Assembly: GCA_032718475.1 (NCBI GenBank)
Contig: JAUCBJ010007028.1
Coordinates: 167,186 to 231,185 of the forward strand
DNA from: Nemertoderma westbladi
Taxonomy: Eukaryota > Xenacoelomorpha > Nemertodermatida > Nemertodermatidae
Direction of reading: 5' to 3'
DNA: 64,000 nucleotides
A program made the translations under genes and the position numbers. How positions within the stretch are numbered: position 1 is the stretch's first letter; each line of letters opens with the position of its first letter. The notes beneath the pieces are model-generated. The model had not been told where the DNA came from. It made no database searches and saw only the letters and a program-made list of their open reading frames with translations. Below, piece after piece: positions 49,221-60,500 of the stretch.

Positions 49221-51041
49221 TCAAAATCCACCTCTTTTCAAGCACTCTACCGTTCCTTTGGCGACATCAATGGCTTCTTCTACTGATGGGAGGGACTTTA
49301 AATTGTCCTCCATGTATATATCCCGTTTGATGTTGTCGATCACCTCTTTAGAGAAGGCGTCCCGGTTGTCATCAGCAGTGGTCCGCACTACTGAGCAGGC
49401 GTTTGAAGGGCTTGAGATGATCCCAAAAGCCTGGATGGTCATCCAGTACTCCACCGGTTTCTGGTTGAGGTCTCCTTCATGCCACCACAGAAATCTTAGG
49501 CTGTCTCTATCCCTATCCAGCGCCTTGACTTGTAAGAAAATTCCTTCTATATCGGAGGCGAAAGCGATGGAATATTGTCGTAATCTTAAGAGTATTCCCA
49601 ACAAGGATTGGAGTAAGTTGGGTCCTGGTAACAACTCGGAATTGAGGGATTGGCCCATGTATAGGGTGGAGCCGTCAAATACGACACGGACTTCATGGGG
49701 TTTACCGGGTTTGGGAACGTAATGATGTGTTAGATAGTACGTTCTCTCAGTTATGGGTGTTTCTTCCAGTACTCGCTCCGCATATCCTTTGTTAATAAGT
49801 TTCTTCAACTGAGTTTTGTACATTTCTTTAGCTGAAGCATTTGCCGTAATGCGTCGATGTAGTTGCCCAATTCTTTTCTCTGCCAAGGGTCGATTGTTTA
49901 TAAATTTAGGTTCTCGCTTTCGAAATGCTAGACTGATTTCATATCTACCTTGATCTTTAAGAAAACGTGTAGTTGTCTCCTGGATCTGCTTGGCTCTTTC
50001 TTCTTCTACCGATAGGGCCTTATCGTAGGAATTGGGCTCTACAGACTCTTGAGTAAAGAATCGTACGGCGTGTTCATCTCGAGTCCTCGCGTTGTAGCGA
50101 TCTATCACGTCATTCAGTTCGTCGTTATAGTTGATTTGTCCTGATGGACGAATGAGTTGACATAGGTTCACTTGGTTTTGCCAAGTTTCGTTTTCCGTAA
50201 GGAGGTCGATTCCATTCTCTTTGTCGAAGAGTTGGTGGATATCGTCATTATCTGAGGAGTATGGTGTTCCCTCAGTTGGGTCGTCCACCTCACTGCTCTC
50301 CTCTTCCCATTCCTTTACTTGGTAGACCCGTTCTTTGGGTAACCTTTCCATGAGAGTTCTACGGGAAGGGCCAGTAAAGTACCAACCTACTCTAGTTCTT
50401 CCCGCATAGGTTTGTAGTGGTTGCGGTTGAGCAGGCCGTTTCTCCAATGTCTCTAGTGCCTCATGCGCGTTTTGGCCGATGAGTATTTGCACTCCAGGGT
50501 AGTTTGTGTTGAATCTAGGTATCTTAAGCTGCTGGGTGCACTCGTCCTCGTCCCAGTTATAAGGTTCCACTTGGCTGATAACGAAGTTCTTTATCGCCAC
50601 CATTTTTACTGACCTTATACTGTGTTCTCCTAATTCATCCTGGGGGGTAGACAATGCACCTACATAATAATCTGCAATTGTTGTAGATTTCGAAACCTGC
50701 ATAATTCCTGACATGTTTATCTTAGTTCGGAACTTGGGTTGTCCAGCAAAGATGTCTTCGGCTAGTTCTTTGTCGATGAATGTTCCTGTGCTGCCAGAGT
50801 CAAGGAGGGCGTTCACTATAAAACTTTTGTCAGGACCGTGGACTCTCAACTGCACTACGGGAAATTCTCGGATTCCTACGTTTGAAGTTGGTGCTTTCCA
50901 AGATGGTTGTCTGTCAAGAGTAGTTAGGGGGGACTCAATGTCGGTGTCCTTTTCATACGTAAGTGCTCGATACACTGCGGTATTTATTAAGTAACAGGAT
51001 TCGTTTTCATTGGAGAATTCGTCCGTATAGAATCCTTCCAT
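49221..51041 (-). pseudogene. Outer BEL/Pao protease and RT
   Basis: 606 codons. Protease: NALLDSGSTGTFIDKELAED (canonical D-S-G). RT: RTYYLTHHYVPKPGKPHEVR, LNSELLPGPNLLQSLLGILL, AFASDIEGIFLQV (first Asp), SLRFLWWHEGDL, and the active-site box DIYMEDNLKS near 49315, where the second catalytic Asp of the Y-x-D-D box is Glu. Together with the stop that follows, this copy cannot be active. Confidence 0.92.
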
Positions 51042-51934
51042 CTCAGAACTTTGGCAGTGTCATTCACATCACTGAATTGGACATGTAGTTCGGACTCACT
51101 TACCTGACTCGGGCTGTTTCGTTTGAATTCACTGTGCAACAAGATATGATGTTTTGCACCGCACTTTGCACACCTTGCGTCGGAGTAACAGGTTCGCCGT
51201 TGGTGTCCTTGTCTGAGGCAATTATAACATAACCGCTTATCCCACATGACTTCACGTCTGTCTATCAGGGATTTCTTTAGGAATTCAGCACACACACTCA
51301 AACGGTGGGGCCCGTCGCACAGCGCACATTTTGGTTTGATGTTACTCACTTTACCTTGGGTAACGTTATGCACTCTCGTTCTTTCCTCGGGCTTTCTTCC
51401 GTGAATTCTGTTAGGAGACGTAGGAGGAGTTTTGGTAACCTGTTCTCTCCTGTCATTGGTTCGAGACTTGAATTTACTTACGTCTTTAGGCGTTTTGTTG
51501 ACATAGTAAGATCTTTCAGTGTCTTTCCTGCTGTTCTCTTCTTGAGAAGCTTGGCTTTCGCCGTCGTCGATATAACACACTGGTGTTACCTTTCTCCTAG
51601 AAACAGGTTTCTCACTTACCTTATTTTCCGGTGTTTTCTCTCTGGACTGCATTAGGAGTTGTAATTTTACTTCTCCATCTAAGAATGACATGAGATCAGC
51701 CATGGTAGGGTCTCGTTGTTGTTGCTCCATCATATATAACGCTTTCTTGTCCCAGCGTGTACCTACTCCACCCTTTGGTAAAGTAGAGGCCACGGCTCCA
51801 ATAACCATGGAACTCTGATATTCATGAGACTTGCCTATCCAATCTAATTGTCTACAGACCTCCTGAATCTTATCGGAAAACTCTATAATCCTGCTACTAA
51901 TGAACTTTCGGGTGGCTACCAATTTTGCATACAA
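50987..51934 (-). pseudogene. Outer BEL/Pao gag C-terminal region with zinc knuckles
   Basis: 315 codons: YAKLVATRKFISSRIIEFSD, a variable linker, then CALCDGPHRLSVC, CYNCLRQGHQRRTC and CAKCGAKHHILLH, the standard BEL/Pao nucleocapsid. It overlaps the protease ORF in a different frame. Confidence 0.9.
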
Positions 51935-51956
51935 ATACCTAGCTATGTTATTCCTA

Positions 51957-53966
51957 TTACCATACCGTCCTGATGTTTAATGTATCCCAAACTTGTCTTA
52001 ATCCATCTGGATGTTCAATAAACTTTAACGCCATTAACTTGGGAGGTCCTTCCAAACACTCGATGAGGAATCTAAGTTTCTCTCCGTTAGATAGTACAGA
52101 GTTCTGTATGTTATCTTTGTAATATTCATTAAAAGGTAACCATTTAATCTCATCTCCATTGAACTTGACGATCTCTCCCACTTTGACCGTTTGACGGGCT
52201 TCAGTTCTAGCCATTTGACGCGCAAAACTTTCTTGGGCCATTGTGTTATTTAATATCGAATTATCGGTATATAAATTTCTCGGATTATTATCAGGTCTAT
52301 ATGAAATATTATTATCAACAGGTTTATAATTACCCTTAATAGGGTTTACTATAGGAGTTTCTACTTCACTAGCAGTATAGATGCGTGTAGGCTCCACACC
52401 TTGCGCATGAAATACTTCAGACCTAACAGGTTGACACATGGTTACAGGGGGTGGTGGTATACCCTTTTGTATATTTACTAATTTATCGCGTTCTAACGCG
52501 ATACTTTGCTGCACTTCTTGCAACTCTAACCTACTTTCCCTTACTGTGCCCTTGAACTGCTGAACAGTCTCCTGCATCTGCCCGAGCAGGAGATCCATCC
52601 CCCGCCGTCTCTCATCCACCCACTCGACCGCTGAAGCGGGATTCGCCAACAAAGTAGCGGGTGGACGGGAAACAACGGGCGACAAATCATGGATATTTCG
52701 CTCGGAGTCCAGGACAGGAACTGTCTCATGGGCTGTTCCGCTGGGTACAGGCAATTTAGTGCTATGCAAAGGGAATTTAGAGGTAGGTTCGGGGAGTACA
52801 GGTGTCTCTATCACCAAAGGGGTGGCTTCGAGAACAGGCCTAATTATTTCAGGCTCATCTACTATAGTAGGGAGTCTTACTGCCCTAATAATTTGGTCTG
52901 TGGGTTCTGTACTTCCTAAGTCTGTGCTAGCTATTTGCCTTCTAACAGCTGGAGGCAAATTAGGCAATTTCTGACGGTGAGACGTTCTTCTACGCCTACT
53001 TAGACGAGATCTATGTCCTCCGCCTTCAGGATCGGTGGTATCGCCTTCATCAGAGGATGTAAATCCCTGTCGTTTGGGATTAGATCGACTCATCATCTGC
53101 ATTTGACTAGCTGTTAACTGTTTATTTATGCAGTCTTGATTCTCTTGAATATTTTCCAACTCTAGTTGGGTGGTCTCTTCAGACGCTCTCCGTTCTGCTT
53201 CTGCCACTTTTCTTTCCGCTTCTGCCTCTGCCACTGCCGCTTTTCTTTTCGCTTCTGCCGCTGCCATCGCCGCTTTTCTTTCCGCTTCTGCCACTGCCAT
53301 CGCCGCCTTTCTTTCCGCTTCTGCCTCTGCCGCTGCTGCTGTCTTTCTGTCTTCTATACGTTTTTTCTTCACTTGTTCTTCTTGGACTCTAGCGATGCGG
53401 AGGCGTTCATCAAATTTAGCTTGGTTTGCAGCTAACATTTCCAAATCTATTGCGTCCAACACAAGCTTGGCTCCTTCACTATTAGGGCGAAGTCCATCCA
53501 GCCATCTCCTCAACTCTTCATCACCTAGAAATCTTTGATAGTCTGACAGATAGATGTCTATAGCGTTCCTCGTCTGCGGTTTCTCTGCTGTCACTTCGCT
53601 TTCCACTTGAGAGAAGGTAGCGTCTGTTGATTCTCCATGGGCTGAGCGTTCAGCCAGCTGAGATTTCCACTGGGTCGTTCCTTGAACTTTGAGACTCACC
53701 CGTTGGAACCAAGTCTTGACGGCCACTTGCAACGACGTGTCTTGGGTTCTTTTCGAAGCTTCCTCAAATAGCCGATAGGATTAGTCTGATTCATAGAGTT
53801 CTTTCTCGAACTTGATAAAGCAGCTCTCCCTGCTCTTGAGGTCCTTGGAGTTGTCAAAACAGTTGTTCTTCTAGTTGCTCCAAAGAGCTGAAGAATCCCT
53901 GTACATATCCTGCTGCCGACCTCTTCCACACAGCTGGATCCCTGGTTTCTTTTGTCACTCACATCC
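51957..53966 (-). pseudogene. Outer BEL/Pao gag, coiled coil and DUF1759-like domain
   Basis: The main open part is 591 codons below 53732. It has ETTQ/AEAERKAAMAV-type 11-residue coiled-coil repeats (DNA repeats at 53180-53345), an Arg-rich patch, and the gag domain start VGEIVKFNGDEIKWLPFNEY with LRFLIECLEGPPKLMALKFI. Between 53733 and 53966 the frame is broken by several stops relative to the related copy at 59.2-59.6 kb. Confidence 0.85.
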
Positions 53967-53967
53967 T

Positions 53968-54519
53968 TTATATGTCTTCCCAGGCAGCTTCTGATAAGTC
54001 AAACGGGAGTCTGGGTCCGGGGAAGTTCCATTGTGACTCGACAATAGACTTCAGTTCCTCCCTTGTATAACTATCCTTGGTCGATCGCCTACCTCTCGCC
54101 CAATCAATTTGGTGTTCCTCCACCGCAATCAATAACCTAGTGAGTACGGCTGCAAGAAGGATGAGAAGGGGATCCGAATAAACCGCATCTGCCATCTTTG
54201 CTCTGCGCTCGGGTGTCAGCTCTACAGTATCCAAACTACTGGAGCTGTCGGGCCGCTGAGAAATAAGTTCCTGGCTAGGGTGTTGCTGCTGTTTGACAGC
54301 TGCTTCTGCTTCTTGATCTCGCTTGACTTGAGCCCGAGTGCCTATGATAGACCTATGGTGTTGGATTAGCCTAGGGTCTGATACTACTACTGGAGGGATG
54401 ACCTTTCTTACAGTAGGAGGTGAGTTGAACTTTGGTCTCACACGTTCTACACTCCTGTCTGGGTCACAGATGGTTATATCTAGGAGACTGACTGACAGGT
54501 TCTGCTTTGTGTCAGACAT
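53968..54519 (-). pseudogene. Outer BEL/Pao gag N-terminus
   Basis: 184 codons from an ATG: MSDTKQNLSVSLLDITICDP, KFNSPPTVRKVIPPVVVSDP, EEHQIDWARGRRSTKDSY and QWNFPGPRLPFDLSEAAWED. Nearly identical to the plus-strand copy at 58711. Stops at TAA just after WEDI. Confidence 0.85.
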
Positions 54520-55136
54520 GTTTGTTTGTACAGTTGAATGCCTACTGCTATAATTACAGTTAAAGCAAGTCTAGTAATTCAGTATGACTGTTAGCCTAGT
54601 AATTAATTATCGATACTGTGACTCAGTGTAACGTGATATATATACACAATATTTTAGAATACCGGTATACACTTATAGTATATATAAGTATTATTACAGA
54701 CTAGGTTTGTCACAGAATACCGGTATATAATTTCAGCACAAATATATATAAATATATAATAAGCCTATCGTGAATACAGGTATACAGCTTACACTTATAG
54801 TATATATAAGTATAATTATAGACTAGAATTAATTACAGAATACCGGTATATAATTTCAGCTTAGATTTATAGAATAAATATAATAAGCCTATTGTAAATA
54901 CCGGTATGTCAATTATTTTAGAATAATTGAATTTCTGAATTTTAAGGGTTACTTAGTTACTTTACTTTACTTTATTACCGTTATTTAAGCAGTAGTCCAA
55001 CTGATATTAAGACCAAATTGTTGTATGACAGGCCTACTATTTTGTAAATCTATTTGAGTTGATTTATAATATATATATATACCCGTTTAATGGGTTTTGT
55101 TACAATATTTGAAATAAATGTTATTATTTCTGGGAA
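54520..55136 (-). other. Outer element leader, left arm of an inverted repeat
   Basis: Non-coding; inverted-repeat partner of 58258-58710. Contains four copies of TACCGGTA. Similarity to the right arm ends abruptly at CTTCCCAGAAATAATAAC (55120-55136), probably within the last bases of a lost 5' LTR (...TTTATTTCA). Confidence 0.7.
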
Positions 55137-55479
55137 GGTGTAAAAGCTTTTGGGGGATATAACTGGCCCTTTTGCTTCGCAATCCAGTTTCCCCCAAGGT
55201 GCTCAAATACTCTAAAAAGCTCCCTAACTCAAAGGATGCAAGCTAGCGGCTGATTGGCTGATTTGCTGTACGTAGGGCCTCTTTGTTCTGTTTGATCAAC
55301 CAACCAGAGCAACGGTCAACCAAGCAGAGTGATTCATCCAGTGTGTTGGCTAAGGGCTGCAAAAACCCGAATAGTTCGGCATTTAGACATTCATGGAATC
55401 TGTGGAATTTGGAGCTCTGCCAATGAGAGCTATTCCTCTCTGTGTGTGAAAGCTACCTGCAACAACCCACCGAGTTCAG
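55137..55479. other. Unique junction DNA between the two BEL elements
   Basis: No gene. Contains CTGATTGGCTG near 55250 and GGGCCTCTTTGTTCTGTTTG near 55277, which weakly resembles the minus strand around 14945-15000 upstream of the other LTR-like region. Confidence 0.35.
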
Positions 55480-58283
55480 TGTGAGTGTTGGTTTTCCTAT
55501 GCCAGAACATCGGCTGTGGAATTATTCTGTTTTCAGACTTTAGCAAAACATTAGTAGGCTTTGATTATAGAAACGTATAACTGTTATCAAGTCATATCAT
55601 AACTCATTGCAACTCAAAACTCACTTATCATACAAAACAGTGCATATCTTAACTTACTTATACCGCATTATTTTACTGCTATTTACTGTCGGTTATTAAT
55701 TGTATCAGTTGATGGAATATTGTTATATTCGGAGAATATCGATAAATAATCATAAAACCCCAATCTTCTTGATACACTAAATGTTAGAGAGACCTGTTAC
55801 ATATAGCAATTGCAACTTACATTATCGTGGTTTGTAGTGAATCTAATGCTATTTCATAGGCTCTACATGAATCAATTGCTGCTCTCTTTATGTATGATCA
55901 AATTCAGTAACGGTCGGCAGATCAGTGTGCAGTATTGTGCGGTACCGGTAGTGTGCATGAGTGTGACTGATAACTAAGCATCTCCTAAAGAATGCGCCTT
56001 ATACATGAATCATAAGCCGTACCGTTGTGTTTAGTATAAGTCATAACTCTGTTTACATATTTAGAGCGCCACATCCTAAAGGAACTGTTAATATTTCCCG
56101 AAAGTGAATAATATTTGTCAGAGATTATATATTAACGATCAATCGAATAATACAGTAGGCTTACACCGCAATAAGGTCAGAGCATCCGAATCCAGTCTCC
56201 CGGGTATATCCAGCGGGTGAATGATCGTGCATCGGCTGGCTTCGGCTAATGCAGTGCATCAAATACTTGTCATAGGCTAAAGTCGATTTACAAACTAAAG
56301 GACATATAAATTAGCGGGTTAAACTGCTAAAGCTCTAAAAGCGCGAACAATAACAGTTATTGCTTCTTTATTGCAACGTAAGCAATAAAGTCAAAAGTAC
56401 CGGTCGAATGGTAACCTGTACCGGTACTGCTGTAGGCCTGTAGGCCCAACTGCCCGAACCGGTACTGCTGTAGGCCTGTAGGCCCAACTGCCCGAAGCGG
56501 TACTTATAGTACAGGTACTAGTATTATTTTGATTGTGATATATTATATATTGTAGGCTGTTAGGGGATTAGGGATTGATCACCCCTTATTCCTTTGTATA
56601 GTTTACTTATTTCTGTCAGTTTTATTTACGTGTAAGTTAATAGTGAGCAGAAGACGTGTAAGTCTGCTCAGATTGTTCAGATAATTGTAGGCTGGACTGT
56701 TGTCTGACTGTTGTTAGGTCTGAAGGGATTGCGGTGTGTGTAGAGTCTGTCCGATAAAGTACCAGTTAGGAATGTAGGGGCATCTTGAGTTGTAATGTAA
56801 ACCCCCTCTGAAAGAATAAGTCGTCCTACTCGGTTAGAATGCATACTAACTAACCATTTCGGAATCTGCATATACTGTAGTTTATTTAGGCTTGATAGTA
56901 GTCTGCCAGCGTTTAGTCTGTATTTGTTTGTGTAGTCTGTTCAGGTACCGTAATATTATTCAGATAATTTGTAGGCTGGATTGTTGTCTGGCTGTTGTTA
57001 GGTCTGAAGAGATTGCGGCGTGTGTAGAGTCTGTCCGATAAAGTACCAGTTAGGAACGTAGGGGTATCTTGAGTTGTAAGGTAAACCCCCTCCGAAAGAA
57101 TAAGTCGTCCTACTCGGTTAGAACGCGTACTAACTAACCATTTCGGAATCTGCACATACTGTAGTTTATTTAGGCTTGATAGTAGTCTGCCAGTGTTTGG
57201 TTTGTATTTTGTTTGAGTATTCTGTACGGGTAGCGTAATATTTCTTATTTAGATAATTTGTAGGCTGGATTGTTGTCTGGCTGTTGTTAGGTCTGACGGG
57301 ACTGCCGTGTGTGTAAAGCATCTGTCCGATAAAGTGCTAGTTAGGAACGTGGGGGCATCTTGAGTTGTAAGGTAAACCCCCCTGAAAGAATAAGTCGTAC
57401 TACTAGGTTAGAACGCATACTAACTAACCATTTCGGAGACTGCATATACTGTAGTTTATTTAGGCTTGATAGTAGTCTGCCAGCGTTTGGTTTATATTTT
57501 GTTTGAGTATTCTGTACGGGTAGCGTAATATTTATTATTCAGAGTTTATGCGATTACTCGCAACATTCATACCCCCAAGTTTATTCCTACAGTAATTGTG
57601 CTTGTTATACATACCGTTATAGTTAAATTAACCCCGGTACTACACGGGCTGCTTGGCGTAGGTAAAGACTGGTGATTTTGTGCCCCGGTCACTCCAGCAG
57701 ATACTGTGGTTCTTTTAACTGTTCAAGTATATTTAACTGCTGGTTATCTGTTATATAATTACTTGTACCTAATTTAGGGTTTAGTGTACAGTGCTTTCCA
57801 AAAGTAATTAGTGTGTAGGCAGTATATTTGTGTTGTAAAGTGGTTGATAGGCACGTTGGATCTGGTAGTCCGCAGTAATTAACCTCTAGGTAGGAACACT
57901 CCGTGAAACATAACGTAGTACTTATAGCGATACGGCTATAAGTCGTCAGACGGTGGTATTTTTCCTATCTGGACAACGCAGTATATTTTCTACTGCTTTA
58001 TTATTTTCTAATACCGTAGTATCCTGTCCGTTGTAATAACCAGAAACTAACCCTCTGTTAAGCTGGTTGGTCGTTCCCTGTCAAATTACCCTAAAAATTT
58101 GTATGTATAATTTTGTGTGTTTATTTAGAGATTGTAATCTCACCCTGTATTGTACGTAATTCGTAGATAAGTAACTTAGGCCAGTAGAATTATTTGTTTT
58201 AGTGTCCAATAAGTAGCACTTCACTGAGAGCGCACAGCTTCTGTGTAGTGATTACTTCCCAGAAATAATAACATCTATTTCAA
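55480..58283 (+). repeat. Candidate 5' LTR of the right-hand BEL element
   Basis: Its first ~865 bp matches the minus strand of 14050-14915. It is followed by a triplicated ~287 bp block and a tail ending ...ACATCTATTTCA directly before the gag leader. Start and end are inferred; no second LTR of this element is in the window. Confidence 0.45.
56684..57545 (+). repeat. Three tandem ~287 bp repeats
   Basis: Copies start at TTGTAGGCTGGATTGTTGTC near 56684, 56968 and 57258 and carry GTCTGTCCGATAAAGTACCA and CCATTTCGGAATCTGCATAT. The third copy has several indels. The minus-strand ORFs (MQIPKWLV...RLYT) are repeat translations without known domain. They lie in the LTR-like region, probably U3. 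Confidence 0.9.
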
Positions 58284-58710
58284 TATTGTAACAAAACCCC
58301 TCATACGGGTATATATATTATAAATCAACCCAAATCGATTTATAAAATAGTAGGCCTGTCATACAACAATTAGGTCTTAATATTAGTTGGACTACTGCTT
58401 GAATAACAGTAATAAAGTAAATTAAAGTAACTAAGTAACCCTTAAATTTCAGAAATTCAATTATTCCAAATTAATTGACATACCGGTATCTATAATAGGC
58501 TTATTATATATTTGTATATATTTGCGCTGAAGTTATATACCGGTATTCTGTGACAAACCTAGTCTGACATTATACTTATATACATACTATAAGTGTATAC
58601 TGGTATTCTAATATATTGTAATTAATTACTAGGCTAACACAGTCATACTGAATTACTAGACTTGCTTTAGCTGTAACTATAGCAGTAGGCACTCAACTGT
58701 ATAAACAAAT
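58284..58710 (+). other. Leader of the right-hand BEL element, right arm of the inverted repeat
   Basis: Begins ATATTGTAACAAAACCC; inverted-repeat partner of 54520-55111. No TGG-type primer-binding site is evident. Confidence 0.65.
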
Positions 58711-59692
58711 ATGTCTGACACAAAGCAAAACCTGTCAGACAGTCTAATAGATGCAACCATCTGTGACCCAGACAGGAGTGTGGAACGTTTAAGACCGAAG
58801 TTCAGCTCACCTCCTACTGTAAGAAAAGTCATCCCTCCAGTAGTAGTATCAGACCCTAGGCTAATCCAACACCGTAGGTCTATCATCGGCACTCGGGCCC
58901 AAGTCAAGCGGAATCAAGAAGCAGCTGTCCAACAGCAGCAACATCCTAGCCAAGAACTTAGTTCTCAGCGGCCCGATAGCTCCAGTAGTTCTGCTACTGT
59001 AGAGCTGACACCTGAATGTGGAGCAAAGATAGCGGATACGGTTTATTCGGATCCCCTTCTCATTCTTCCTGCAGCAGACAAACTACGGTATTGATTGCGG
59101 TGGAGGAACACCAAGTCGATTGGGCGAGAAGTAAGCGATCGACCAAAGACAGTTATGCGGGATACGCAAGGGAGGAACTGATGTCTATTGTCGAGTCGCA
59201 ATGGAACTTCCCCGGACCCGGACTCCCGTTTGACTTATCAGAAGCTACCTGGGAAGACATACACAGGATGGGAGTGACAAAAGATACAATGGATCCAGCT
59301 GTTTGGAAGAGGTCGGCAGCAGGATATGTACAGGGATTCTTCGGCTCTTTGGAGCGATTAGAGGAACAACTGTTTCGACAACCCCAAGGACCTCAAGAGC
59401 AGGAAGAGCTGCTTTATCAAGTAAGCGAAAGAACTCTGCGCATTAGACTAATCCTATCGGCCTTTGAGGAGGCTTCGAAAAGAAGACAGGACACGTCGTT
59501 GCAAGTTGCTGTCAAGACTTGGTTCCAGCGGGTGGGTCTCAAGGTTCAAGAAACGGCCCAGTAGAAATCTCTGCTGGCTGAGCGCCCAACCTATGGAGAA
59601 TCAACCGACGCCACCTCTTCTCAAGTGGAAAGCGAAGTGACAGCAGAGAAACCGCAAACGAGAGACGCTATTGACATCTATCTGTCAGACTA
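58711..59692 (+). pseudogene. Right-hand BEL/Pao gag fragment
   Basis: Begins MSDTKQNLSDSLIDATICDP from an ATG; a frameshift near 59060-59090 is followed by EEHQVDWARSKRSTKDSY, PGLPFDLSEATWEDIHRMGV, AAGYVQGFFGSLERLEEQLF and DTSLQVAVKTWFQRVGLKVQ, stopping with TAG at 59562-59564. Recognisable gag codons continue to DAIDIYLSDY, where homology to the left gag stops and an unrelated integrase scrap begins. More complete than the left copy between 59230 and 59560. Confidence 0.85.
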
Positions 59693-59935
59693 TTGGTAGT
59701 TCACTCATTTCTTGGTGTCCTATCCGCGCGTCCACCTTCTTACAAATCATACAGTTCCGTGTTACCAAACTCAGTGCCTTGCTAGGCCTAATCAGTACAA
59801 ACCTCGATCGTAAATGCGACAGACAGTGATTTCTACCCACGTGTTTGAGTTGTACATGTGCGTCCAGTATCATAGCGTGCTGTAACTCATGGTGTTGCGG
59901 TATGATGATAGGAGTAGTATATGTTTGTATGACAC
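59690..59935 (-). pseudogene. BEL/Pao integrase zinc-domain fragment
   Basis: Reads TTPIIIPQHHELQHAMILDA, HVQLKHVGRNHCLSHLRSRF, LIRPSKALSLVTRNCMICKK and VDARIGHQEMSELPIV: the HHCC domain and the segment leading to the DDE core. It abuts the truncated gag with opposite orientation. Sequence differs from both integrases in this window, so it is a third BEL lineage. Confidence 0.85.
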
Positions 59936-60143
59936 TGGATAATGGTCACCCATAGCCCATCATTACCATCCATTTCTAGTACTGCATCCAATCAGAAGCC
60001 ACCATTTCAACCTTTAGCAGTGGTCGTTATTATTTCAACCAATCAGATGTCAGCATTTCATCCATAACCATGGTAACTTCTCATGTTCCCGCTTATTCCG
60101 CTAGAGGCGTTATTAGTCACCCAACGCTAGTACTGCATCCAAT
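59936..60143. other. Non-coding with a repeated CTAGTACTGCATCCAATCA word
   Basis: CTAGTACTGCATCCAATCA occurs at about 59977 and 60127, so the tandem structure of the next feature may extend back. No gene. Confidence 0.4.
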
Positions 60144-60385
60144 CACCAACCTTTATTTTACAGGTGTTCGGGTGTCTACACTTAGCATCAGGTAACTTCT
60201 ACTATTTTTCAAATCGCAATTTTTCACCAACCTTTATTTTACAGGTGTTCGGGTGTCTACAGGTAACGTCTACTATTTTTCAAATCGCTATTTTTCACCA
60301 ACCAGTATTTTTCATATTCACCAACCTTTATTTTACAGACGCTAGAGGTATCTACAGGTAACTTCTACTATTTTTCACCAGTAAC
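60144..60385 (+). repeat. Three tandem units resembling acceptor, microexon, donor
   Basis: Each unit has CACCAACCTTTATTTTACAG, then 18-28 bases (GTGTTCGGGTGTCTACAG in the middle copy), then GTAACNTCTACTATTTTTCA. The polypyrimidine-TTTTACAG and the CAG|GTAAC ends look like splice sites. The core lengths (28, 18, 19) do not share a phase. Confidence 0.6.
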
Positions 60386-60411
60386 TAAATTTAATTTTGC
60401 AATTTTTCAGA

Positions 60412-60500
60412 TAACAAAATATTCAACCGGATTCGAACTCAGGATCGTTATAACTCCCCACATTTCTCCACTCACTCTCCCATCCAACCACGAGAGAAAA
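60412..60500 (-). repeat. Possible tRNA-derived SINE head
   Basis: On the minus strand, TGGTTGGATGGGAGAGTG resembles an A box. About 45 bases later GAGTTCGAATCCGG is a good B box (GTTCGAATC). No folded cloverleaf with paired acceptor stem is evident, so not a functional tRNA gene. Confidence 0.35.

Larger units (their letters stand above)
12558..55136 (-). mobile_element. Outer BEL/Pao element, reconstructed span with three nested insertions
   Basis: In sense order the minus strand gives gag leader, gag, protease, RT, RNase H, integrase (split), accessory genes X and Y, and an LTR-like end. The pieces are separated by an inner BEL element (28771-46830), an RLE retroelement (23649-27493) and a LINE (about 18495-22240). 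The integrase is colinear across the inner insertion apart from one frameshift. The continuity from integrase to X/Y is inferred, because the inner element has the identical order integrase, X, Y, LTR. The 5' LTR is essentially missing: only its last ~25 bp may remain at 55112-55136. Confidence 0.6.
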
